Source of the DNA: Clostridiales bacterium
GTDB lineage: Bacteria; Bacillota; Clostridia; Oscillospirales; QAMX01
Assembly (NCBI GenBank): GCA_003149835.1
Contig: QAMX01000154.1
Coordinates: forward strand, 1-5,611
Length of the DNA: 5,611 nt
Reading direction: 5' to 3'
This document shows, piece after piece, positions 1 through 5,611 of this stretch (the first letter of the stretch is position 1; the number at the start of each line of letters is the position of its first letter). The notes beneath the pieces were generated by a model. That model saw only the letters and a list, made by a program, of their open reading frames with translations, did no database searches and had not been told where the DNA came from. A program made the translations under genes and the position numbers.

Positions 1-95
1 CCCGCGTAAATTTTCCATATGTTCTCGGAACCAATGGATGATGGTATCCAGCTCTGATTCCCTGCCGCAGGTTTCGTTCTTCCCTTAGCTCCGCT
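1..95. other. Sequence downstream of dnaE, no confident gene
   Basis: No gene can be called with confidence in these 95 bases, which look less GC-rich than the rest of the window. On the minus strand a frame stays open from base 84 to the left edge after a TAA at 85-87. Its tail reads like an amphipathic helix (ESELDTIIHWFREHMENLRG). Its only ATG is at 16-18 and has no good ribosome binding site. On the plus strand a frame entering from the left edge stays open until a TAG at 86-88 and could be the last 28 codons of a convergent gene. The two overlap, so at most one is likely to be real. The beginning of pfkA, a common downstream neighbour of dnaE in Clostridia, is not seen. The short inverted repeat at 61-71 (CCTGC/GCAGG around one base) has no T-run and is too tight to be a terminator. 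Confidence 0.4.
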
Positions 96-3000
96 CTAAT
101 TCAGCTTGACGTTTTCTTCGCCGAGCAGGCGGTACAGCTCCTTATACAGGCGAAGATCGTCGCTGATGAGCATGGACGCGTCGCCCGCCAGCTTCCGCTT
201 TGTCGCCGGATAGTAGAGAATCACCTGCCGCGACCCCGGAAACATCGTAAACAGCCCTTTCAGGCGCTTGAAAAAGCGCTCGCTCTCGTCATATATGCGC
301 AGATAGAGCTTTTGAGCGGGATCAAAGCGCAGCGCGCGCCACGGTTCTCCGGCCGGCGGCGGGCTGGCCGGCAGCTCCGCCTCCTGCTGCGCCGCGGCGC
401 GGCCGTTTTCCGCCAGCCGCAGCCGCTCGCAGATCAGCTTCGGCTCCTCGTTTTCGCGCAGGCTGACGCGCCCGGTCAGGATCACCGCGTTCTCCTGCTT
501 CAAAAACGCGCCGAACTCTACGAGCACTCTGGGGAAAACCAGCGTCTCGATCGCGCCGGTCAGATCCTCGACCGTGGCAAACGCCATCGTCTGGCCGCTT
601 TTGGTCACCTTTTGCCTGACCGCTGTCAGAACGCCGCCGACCGTCACTTCCACATTGTCGTATTCGGCGTTGCCCGAAAGCACGGCTGTCTCCCCGTCGT
701 CTGTCTCCGGCTGCTCCGCGTCGTCGCCGAGCAGCTCGCGGATCGCAATACAGCCCGCCTTCTGAAAGGCGGCCTGAAATTCGTCGGCCGGATGGCCGGA
801 GAGGTAGAGCCCCATCGCCTCTTTTTCCATGGCGAAGAGCTCGCGCTTTGAAAACTCCTGCATATCGGGAACGACCGGCTCGTCGACGGCCTTCTGCTCC
901 TCCTCGCCGAACAGCGAGAGCTGACCCTCGATGGCGTTTTTCCGTTCCAGCACGGCGGCGGAAACCAAGCCCTCGTACATCGCCAGCATCTGCATCCGGT
1001 TGAGCCCGAACGAGTCGCAGGCGCCGGCTCTGATCAGCCATTCCGCGGTCTTGCTGTTGAAATCATAGGCCGCCATGCGCCGGCAGAAATCGGCAAAGCC
1101 CGCAAAGGTTCCATTTTCTGTGCGCTCGCGGACGATGTCGCCGATCAGCTTTTCGCTGACGTTTTTAATCGCGCCCATGCCGAAGCGGATGTCTTTTCCG
1201 TCGACGGTGAAATGCTCGTCGGAGCGGTTGACGTCCGGCGGCAGCACGGCGATGCCCAGCGCCTTGCACTCGCCGATATACTCCGCGACCTTGGCGGCGT
1301 TGCCGAGCACGCTCGACAGCAACGCCCCCATATATTCCTGCGGATAGCGGCATTTCAGATAGGCCGTCTGATACGATACCAGCGCGTAAGCCGCCGAATG
1401 CGCCTTGTTAAAGGCGTAGCCGCCGAAGTCGAGCACCTCTTCGAACAGAGCCGTCGCCGTTTTTTCGTCCACGCCGTTGGCGATGCAGCCGGGGATTCCC
1501 TCTTTTTCGTTGCCGTAAATAAAATTTTCGCGCTCGCGCCGCAGGATCTCCGTTTTCTTCTTGCTGATGGCGCTGCGGACGATGTCGGCTCGGCTCATCG
1601 AATAGCCGCCGAGCTTTCGGAAGATCATCATCACCTGCTCCTGATACAGAGGGCAGCCGTAGGTCACGTCGAGAATATCGCGGAGCAGCGGATGCTTATA
1701 GGTGACGTGAGAGGGATTTTTCTTTCCGTCGATGAATTTCGGGATCGACTCCATCGGCCCGGGGCGGTACAGCGCGATGACGGCGCAGATTTCCTCGATC
1801 GACTGCGCGTGCATTCCGACGGCGACCCCCGTCATCCCGCCCGATTCAAGCTGGAAAACGCCGCAGGTCTTGCCCTCGGCGAGCATCTGAAAGGTCGCCG
1901 GATCGTCGTCTGGAATGTCGTCGATGCGGAAATCCGGCTTTCTTTCGCGGATCATCGCCTCGGCGTCGGCGATGATCGTCAGGTTGCGCAGGCCGAGAAA
2001 GTCCATTTTCACAAGGCCGAGCTCGCCCACCGTCGTCATCGGAAACTGCGTGACGACGACGCTTTCATTGACGGCCAGCGGCACGTAGTCGCTCGTCGGC
2101 GCCGGCGTCAGCACGACTCCGGCCGCGTGCGTAGAGGTGTTTTTCGGCATCCCTTCCAGCCAGAGCGCGGTATCAATCAGCTTATGGGTGGTTTCGTCGC
2201 CGTTGTAAACCGCTTTCAGATCGGCCGACTTTTGCAGCGCCTTTTCTATGGTCATGTGCAGCTCGTTGGGAACGAGCTTGGCGAGCGTATCAACCTGTTG
2301 CAGCGGCACGCCGAGCGCGCGCCCGACGTCGCGGATGACGCTGCGCGCCGCCATCGTGCCAAAGGTGACGATCTGCGCGACGTGGTCTGCGCCGTAGCGC
2401 TCCGACATGTACTGGATCACCTCGCCGCGGCGTCTGGGGCAAAAATCGATGTCGAAGTCGGGCATGGAAATGCGCTCAGGGTTCAGAAAGCGCTCAAAAT
2501 ACAGCGAATACTTCATCGGGCAGATATTCGTAATCCCCAGGCTGTATGCGGCGATGCTGCCCGCGCCCGAACCGCGCCCCGGCCCGACCGGAATGCCCCG
2601 GCTTCTGGCAAAATTGACGTAATCCCAGACGATCAGATAGTAGTCGGCATAGCCCATCTTGGTAATGACGTCCAGCTCGTATTCCAACCGCTCCCGGTAG
2701 GCCTGCGGCGGAGCGTCGCCGTAGCGGCGGGCAAAGCCCTCTTCGCTCTTGCGGCGGAAATAGGTTTCGCTGTCCTCGCCCGTATCCGGTTGGTATTTCG
2801 GCAGGATATATCCGGTAAAATCAAAAAAGTCACACTGGCAGCGTTCGGCGATCTTCACGGTGTTTTCAAAGGCGTCGTCGAGGTTCGGAAAGCGTTGGCT
2901 GAGCTCGGCGCGGGATTTGATGTAGAATTCCTCCGTCTGAAAGCGCATCCTGTCGGGCGTATCGACGGTCTTGCCGGTCTGGATGCACATCAGGATGTCC

Positions 3001-3653
3001 TGAAGCTTCGCCTCGTCTTTTTTGATATAGTGCGCGTCGTTGGTGACGACGAGCGGAATCCCCGTCTCCTCGTGCAGCCGCAGCAGGCCGCGGTTGACAA
3101 TTTTCTGTTCCGGGATGGAATGATCCTGTAACTCCAAATAAAAATTGCCGCGGCCAAAGATTTTGTCATAGCGCCGCGCGTATTCGAGCGCGCCCTCATA
3201 ATCGCCCGCCGCGAGCCGGTAGGCGACGTCGCCGGCCAGACAGGCGGACAGGCCGATCAGCCCTTCGGCGTGCTGTTCGAGCAGTTCCAAGTCAATGCGC
3301 GGCTTCTTGTAAAAGCCCTCTATGTAGGCGAGGCTGACAAGCCGGCACAGGTTTTGATACCCGGTTTGATTTTCGCAGAGGAGCACAAGGTGCGCCGCGC
3401 GCGAATCCAGCTCGCTCTGTTTGTCGCAGCGGCGGCGGGGCGCGACATAGACCTCGCAGCCGATGACCGGCTTGACGCCGGCCGCTTTCGCCGCCTTGTA
3501 AAAGTCATAGACGCCGAACATCGCGCCGTGATCAGTGATGGCAATCGCCGACTGTCCGAGCGACTTGACGTGCTCCATCAGTTTGCTGATCCGGCAGGCG
3601 CCGTCCAGCAGGCTGTATTCGGTGTGAACATGAAGGTGTACAAAATCGCCCAT
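96..3653 (-). CDS. dnaE: DNA polymerase III subunit alpha (DnaE, DnaE1-like)
   Basis: This is the C-family replicative DNA polymerase, which extends primed DNA from dNTPs at the fork in the cytoplasm together with the sliding clamp. It has 1185 residues, close to E. coli DnaE (1160). Domains in order: N-terminal PHP domain (about 1-270) starting with HLHVHTEYSLLDG; polymerase palm with GPGRGSGAGS (357-366), PDFDIDF (398-404; catalytic D401 and D403) and KMDFLGLR (third catalytic Asp, D551); fingers with RPGPM (630-634); FGGYAFNKAHSAAY (743-756); a clamp-binding motif QLSLF (911-915); an OB fold (about 1001-1078); a Pro-rich linker; and a C-terminal domain ending GEENVKLN. There is no DnaQ-type exonuclease insertion, so it is DnaE and not PolC. 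The ATG at 3651-3653 was chosen because AAGGAG lies 6 bases upstream and the PHP motif begins at residue 6; the frame stays open for 28 more codons into whiA. In Clostridia, DnaE usually works beside PolC. Assignment to the DnaE1 subgroup is inferred from length and the C-terminus. Confidence 0.98.
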   Translation of the reverse strand: MGDFVHLHVHTEYSLLDGACRISKLMEHVKSLGQSAIAITDHGAMFGVYDFYKAAKAAGVKPVIGCEVYVAPRRRCDKQSELDSRAAHLVLLCENQTGYQNLCRLVSLAYIEGFYKKPRIDLELLEQHAEGLIGLSACLAGDVAYRLAAGDYEGALEYARRYDKIFGRGNFYLELQDHSIPEQKIVNRGLLRLHEETGIPLVVTNDAHYIKKDEAKLQDILMCIQTGKTVDTPDRMRFQTEEFYIKSRAELSQRFPNLDDAFENTVKIAERCQCDFFDFTGYILPKYQPDTGEDSETYFRRKSEEGFARRYGDAPPQAYRERLEYELDVITKMGYADYYLIVWDYVNFARSRGIPVGPGRGSGAGSIAAYSLGITNICPMKYSLYFERFLNPERISMPDFDIDFCPRRRGEVIQYMSERYGADHVAQIVTFGTMAARSVIRDVGRALGVPLQQVDTLAKLVPNELHMTIEKALQKSADLKAVYNGDETTHKLIDTALWLEGMPKNTSTHAAGVVLTPAPTSDYVPLAVNESVVVTQFPMTTVGELGLVKMDFLGLRNLTIIADAEAMIRERKPDFRIDDIPDDDPATFQMLAEGKTCGVFQLESGGMTGVAVGMHAQSIEEICAVIALYRPGPMESIPKFIDGKKNPSHVTYKHPLLRDILDVTYGCPLYQEQVMMIFRKLGGYSMSRADIVRSAISKKKTEILRRERENFIYGNEKEGIPGCIANGVDEKTATALFEEVLDFGGYAFNKAHSAAYALVSYQTAYLKCRYPQEYMGALLSSVLGNAAKVAEYIGECKALGIAVLPPDVNRSDEHFTVDGKDIRFGMGAIKNVSEKLIGDIVRERTENGTFAGFADFCRRMAAYDFNSKTAEWLIRAGACDSFGLNRMQMLAMYEGLVSAAVLERKNAIEGQLSLFGEEEQKAVDEPVVPDMQEFSKRELFAMEKEAMGLYLSGHPADEFQAAFQKAGCIAIRELLGDDAEQPETDDGETAVLSGNAEYDNVEVTVGGVLTAVRQKVTKSGQTMAFATVEDLTGAIETLVFPRVLVEFGAFLKQENAVILTGRVSLRENEEPKLICERLRLAENGRAAAQQEAELPASPPPAGEPWRALRFDPAQKLYLRIYDESERFFKRLKGLFTMFPGSRQVILYYPATKRKLAGDASMLISDDLRLYKELYRLLGEENVKLN

Positions 3654-3659
3654 TGCCGT

Positions 3660-3665
3660 CTCCTT
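3660..3665 (-). promoter_or_regulatory. Ribosome binding site of dnaE
   Basis: AAGGAG on the minus strand, 6 bases before the ATG at 3651-3653, within the 22-base spacer after the whiA stop codon. It fixes the dnaE start at this ATG and argues against the upstream in-frame ATG at 3735-3737. Its position just after the whiA stop would allow ribosomes ending whiA to restart on dnaE. Confidence 0.85.
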
Positions 3666-3675
3666 CCGTTTTACG

Positions 3676-4614
3676 TCAGTCGGTCTGTTTCTGCGCAGAA
3701 GCGTCCGCCGCGGGCAGCCGTTCCGCCATCGCCACAAGCTTGCGCAGCCTGTGGTTCAGCCCCGATTTGGAGATGGGCGGCTCGGCGCGAGCCGCCAGCT
3801 CCGCCAGCGGCTCGTCCGGGTATTCCATGCGCAGCCGCATCGCTTCGCGGAGCTTGTCGTCAAGAGCCGCCGCTGCCCCGGCCTGTTCAATCCGGCGCAG
3901 CATTTCCAGCTGATAGCTGCCGTTTTCGGCGGCCTTGATGATATTCGACGCCTCGCAGTTCACGCGGCGATTGATGGTATTCCTCACGTCCTTGATGACG
4001 CGGGTCTCCATAAATTCGATCACCGCCTTGTGCGCGCCCGCCAGCGTCAGATACGCCTCGATGGTCTCGCCGTCCTTACAGTAAAGCAGATGGTTGTCCT
4101 TGCGCCGCGCCGGCTTCATCCGCAGCTCCATATCGGCGAAGAGGACGTTCAGCTCGCGCATCAGCGAGCTGTGCGGGCTGGAAAGTTCCAGATAATACAT
4201 CTTTTCCGGCTCCGCGAGATAGCCTCCGGTCAGAAAGGCGCCGCGCAGAAAAGCGGCGCGGCAGCAATCCTCCTCGACGATCCAGCCGTTGAAATGCAGG
4301 GTCAGAAACCCGTCCCCGTCGTAACCGAATGCTTGCAGCAGCGCCGCGATCTGCCGTTTGTCCGTCAAAAGCAGCGTCCGCCGGCCGCCCGAAGCGGCGG
4401 AAACGGCAAAAGCCGCCTCCAAGGGCGGCGACTGCATTGCGCAGAGCTGTGCGATCCGGCGGCTGAGGCGCTCGTTGCGCGTAATGATCCGCATCGCCTG
4501 CGGGCCAAACGCGCTCGAAAACAAAAGGATTCCGTACAGCTCCGCCAGCGCGCAGCAGGGTTTTTGGACCTGGGTTCTGCACATCTCGCTTTTGACGTTT
4601 CCTGAAAACGACAT
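3676..4614 (-). CDS. whiA: DNA-binding protein WhiA (sporulation/division regulator family)
   Basis: WhiA proteins join a degenerate LAGLIDADG homing-endonuclease-like fold to a C-terminal helix-turn-helix. They act as transcription regulators in Streptomyces and affect cell division and chromosome segregation in Bacillus subtilis. The 312 residues match the usual family length. The N-terminus MSFSGNVKSEMCR with the CC pair at 20-21 is typical. The LAGLIDADG-like segment is at about 116-145 (CCRAAFLRGAFLTGGYLAEP, then YYLEL). A linker with NRRVNCEASNIIKAA (214-228) follows, then the HTH at about 252-298 (PLAELAARA, ISKSGLNHRLRKL). The start at 4612-4614 is supported by AGGAGG 7 bases upstream and by family alignment; the open frame continues 63 codons further up, into murB. 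The gene ends in TGA 22 bases before dnaE, which suggests one transcript. The acidic catalytic residues of true homing endonucleases are not apparent, so nuclease activity is not expected. In B. subtilis, rapZ and yvcK precede whiA; here murB does. Confidence 0.96.
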   Translation of the reverse strand: MSFSGNVKSEMCRTQVQKPCCALAELYGILLFSSAFGPQAMRIITRNERLSRRIAQLCAMQSPPLEAAFAVSAASGGRRTLLLTDKRQIAALLQAFGYDGDGFLTLHFNGWIVEEDCCRAAFLRGAFLTGGYLAEPEKMYYLELSSPHSSLMRELNVLFADMELRMKPARRKDNHLLYCKDGETIEAYLTLAGAHKAVIEFMETRVIKDVRNTINRRVNCEASNIIKAAENGSYQLEMLRRIEQAGAAAALDDKLREAMRLRMEYPDEPLAELAARAEPPISKSGLNHRLRKLVAMAERLPAADASAQKQTD

Positions 4615-4621
4615 CCGCGTC

Positions 4622-4627
4622 CCTCCT
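4622..4627 (-). promoter_or_regulatory. Ribosome binding site of whiA
   Basis: AGGAGG on the minus strand, 7 bases before the ATG at 4612-4614, inside the purine run GGAGGAGGG (4621-4629). It matches the anti-Shine-Dalgarno sequence fully and settles the whiA start against the in-frame ATG at 4801-4803, which lies inside murB. Translation of whiA is probably efficient. Confidence 0.88.
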
Positions 4628-4668
4628 CCGTACTCCGCGCCGCTTTCGGTGACCACAGCGCTTTGAAT

Positions 4669-4697
4669 CAGCGAGCAAAGCGAAAGGCGCCTCGCTG
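4669..4697 (-). repeat. Inverted repeat in the murB-whiA spacer (whiA-proximal)
   Basis: The 7-base arms CAGCGAG and CTCGCTG (4669-4675 and 4691-4697) are perfect inverse complements around a 15-base centre. That centre holds a further GCG/CGC pairing (4680-4682 with 4688-4690). A 10-base palindrome, GCTGCGCAGC (4694-4703), overlaps its murB-side edge and could compete for pairing. No T-run follows on the minus strand, so a rho-independent terminator is unlikely. It could be an RNA processing or stability hairpin, a protein-binding site, or a copy of a dispersed intergenic repeat; the sequence alone does not decide. Confidence 0.5.
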
Positions 4698-4701
4698 CGC
4701 A

Positions 4702-4732
4702 GCTTGCTCCTGCCGGCCGGCGCGCGGCAAGC
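4702..4732 (-). repeat. GC-rich inverted repeat directly after the murB stop
   Basis: The arms GCTTGC (4702-4707) and GCAAGC (4727-4732) are perfect inverse complements. Between them is a very GC-rich centre containing the palindrome GCCGGCCGGC. The element begins at the base after the murB stop codon, where a hairpin could protect or end the murB transcript. It lacks the downstream T-run of an intrinsic terminator, so read-through into whiA is expected. With the neighbouring inverted repeat it makes up much of the 118-base spacer. Confidence 0.5.
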
Positions 4733-5611
4733 CTACACGCCGAGCGTCTTGATCTCGCATTCCAACAGCACGCCGCTCTGTTTGAGCACCTGCTCGCGCA
4801 CATGCTCGATCAGCGCGAGCACGTCGCGGCAGGTCGCGCCGCCGGTGTTGACGATAAAGCCGGCGTGTTTTTTCGACACGCACGCGCCGCCGATACGGCA
4901 GCCTTTCAGGCCGCAGGCGTCGATCAGCGCCGAGGCATAGCCGTTGGCGGGCCGTTTGAAAACGCTGCCCGCGCTGGGCAGGTCAAGCGGCTGCTTTGTC
5001 CGGCGGCGCTCGGCATAATCCGCCATTTTTTCGCGGATCTCCGTCTGTCTGCCTTCGCGGAGTTTGAAGCGGACGGCGGTCACCGTCAGCGCTTCCCTTT
5101 GAAACCGGCTGGAACGGTAAGCAAAGCCCGCGGCCTTCGCCTGAACGCGGAAACGGTTGCCCGCAGGGTCAAGGTAGAACACCTCGCAGGCCGCGTCGGC
5201 AATCTCGCCGCCGTAAGCCCCGGCGTTCATCACCGTGCCACCGCCGACGCTGCCGGGGATGCCGTGCGCAAATTCCAATCCGGTCAGCGAAGCGGCCGCA
5301 GCCTCATAGGCGGCGCGCGTCAACGAGGCGCCGCATTCGGCGTAAACCCCGCCGTCCTCCGCCATGATCCGGTTGAGGCGCGCCGTTTGAATGACCACGC
5401 CGGCGAAGCCCTCGTCCGCGCAGAGCAAATTCGTCCCGTTGCCCATCAGATAATACGGAAGGCCGCTCTGCCGGACAAAGCCCAGAAGGTTGGCAAGCTC
5501 CTCCTCCGTATCCGGCAGAGCAAAATAATCACAGGGACCGCCGATCCGGAAAGACGTATGCTTGGAAAGCGGTTCCCCGAAAAGCACGGCTCCCTTCGGA
5601 AGCAGCCGCGC
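4733..5611 (-). CDS. murB: UDP-N-acetylenolpyruvoylglucosamine reductase MurB, 5' end cut by the window
   Basis: MurB is the cytoplasmic FAD enzyme that reduces UDP-GlcNAc-enolpyruvate with NADPH to UDP-MurNAc, the second committed step of peptidoglycan synthesis. The window holds the last 292 codons; numbering here starts at the right edge. FAD-binding motifs are HTSFRIGGP (18-26), MGNGTNLL (56-63) and GIPGSVGGGTVMNAGAYGGE (117-136). The substrate and catalytic elements are YRSSRF (165-170, conserved Arg166), PSAGSVFKRP (212-221, proton-donor Ser216), KKHAGFIVN (247-255) and a C-terminal ECEIKTLG with the expected catalytic Glu286. The arrangement resembles the shorter type II enzymes, as in Staphylococcus aureus, not E. 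coli type I. The frame is open to the edge. The GTG at 5585-5587 is unlikely to be the start, because MurB proteins normally have about 20-30 residues before the GEPLSKHTSF region. The gene ends in TAG, 118 bases before whiA. Three residues within GSVGGGTVMN differ from the commoner GAxY-type spelling without changing the length. Confidence 0.97.
   Translation of the reverse strand, partial: ARLLPKGAVLFGEPLSKHTSFRIGGPCDYFALPDTEEELANLLGFVRQSGLPYYLMGNGTNLLCADEGFAGVVIQTARLNRIMAEDGGVYAECGASLTRAAYEAAAASLTGLEFAHGIPGSVGGGTVMNAGAYGGEIADAACEVFYLDPAGNRFRVQAKAAGFAYRSSRFQREALTVTAVRFKLREGRQTEIREKMADYAERRRTKQPLDLPSAGSVFKRPANGYASALIDACGLKGCRIGGACVSKKHAGFIVNTGGATCRDVLALIEHVREQVLKQSGVLLECEIKTLGV

Noticed and set aside
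1212..3131. Plus-strand open frame of 639 codons opposite dnaE
   Set aside because: It lies wholly antisense to the conserved dnaE coding sequence, its product is Arg/Ala/His-rich with no recognisable domain, and it is what GC-rich codon use produces on the opposite strand.
3654..3737. 28-codon N-terminal extension of dnaE from the ATG at 3735-3737
   Set aside because: It would overlap the whiA 3' end, it is unlike any DnaE N-terminus, and the internal ATG has AAGGAG at ideal spacing just before the PHP motif.
3751..4605. Plus-strand open frame of 284 codons opposite whiA
   Set aside because: It is antisense to nearly all of whiA, has no recognised motif or ribosome binding site that I can see, and is explained as a GC-driven shadow.
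4669..4732. Rho-independent terminator between murB and whiA
   Set aside because: Stems are present, but no T-run follows either of them in the direction of transcription.
4615..4732. Promoter for whiA-dnaE in the murB-whiA spacer
   Set aside because: I found no convincing -35/-10 pair of the housekeeping type at acceptable spacing on the minus strand; the AT-richer stretch near 4655-4682 is too weak to call.
4615..4803. 63-codon N-terminal extension of whiA from the ATG at 4801-4803
   Set aside because: It would run through the murB 3' end and the inverted repeats with an Arg/Ala/Cys-rich sequence unlike WhiA. The start at 4612-4614 fits the family and has AGGAGG upstream.
5585..5587. GTG as the start codon of murB
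   Set aside because: The frame continues open to the window edge, the upstream bases lack a clear Shine-Dalgarno at good spacing, and MurB normally has more residues before this point, so the true start is probably outside the window.
1..5611. Novel defence system, mobile element, CRISPR array or RNA gene
   Set aside because: Both strands are accounted for by three core genes with short spacers; no direct-repeat array, transposase, tRNA-like or rRNA-like sequence was seen.

Overview
The window holds three consecutive genes, all on the minus strand: the 3' part of murB (cell-wall precursor reductase), a complete whiA (DNA-binding regulator with a LAGLIDADG-like fold) and a complete dnaE (DNA polymerase III alpha subunit). 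Transcription runs from right to left, murB > whiA > dnaE. Together they fill all but the leftmost 95 bases and two short spacers.

The organism is most likely a high-GC member of the Clostridia (Bacillota), plausibly an Oscillospiraceae/Ruminococcaceae-type gut anaerobe. The evidence is the murB/whiA/dnaE neighbourhood, which is typical of Clostridia; strong AGGAGG-type ribosome binding sites; GC-rich third codon positions; and a DnaE whose C-terminus looks clostridial. The lineage below class level is inference.

Layout from left to right: 1-95 is the sequence downstream of dnaE, with no confident gene. 96-3653 is dnaE. 3654-3675 is a 22-base spacer carrying the dnaE ribosome binding site. 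3676-4614 is whiA. 4615-4732 is a spacer with two GC-rich inverted repeats and the whiA ribosome binding site. 4733-5611 is murB, whose 5' end lies beyond the right edge.

The genes cover envelope synthesis (MurB makes UDP-MurNAc), a regulator linked in other bacteria to division and chromosome segregation (WhiA), and DNA synthesis (DnaE). whiA and dnaE are close enough to be co-transcribed and perhaps translationally coupled. murB probably reads into them, since no convincing terminator or promoter is visible in the 118-base gap. The window looks like ordinary core genome. I see no mobile element, CRISPR array, RNA gene or undescribed system. The points worth a second look are the absence of rapZ and yvcK between murB and whiA, the paired inverted repeats in that gap, and an apparently intact PHP metal site in DnaE.
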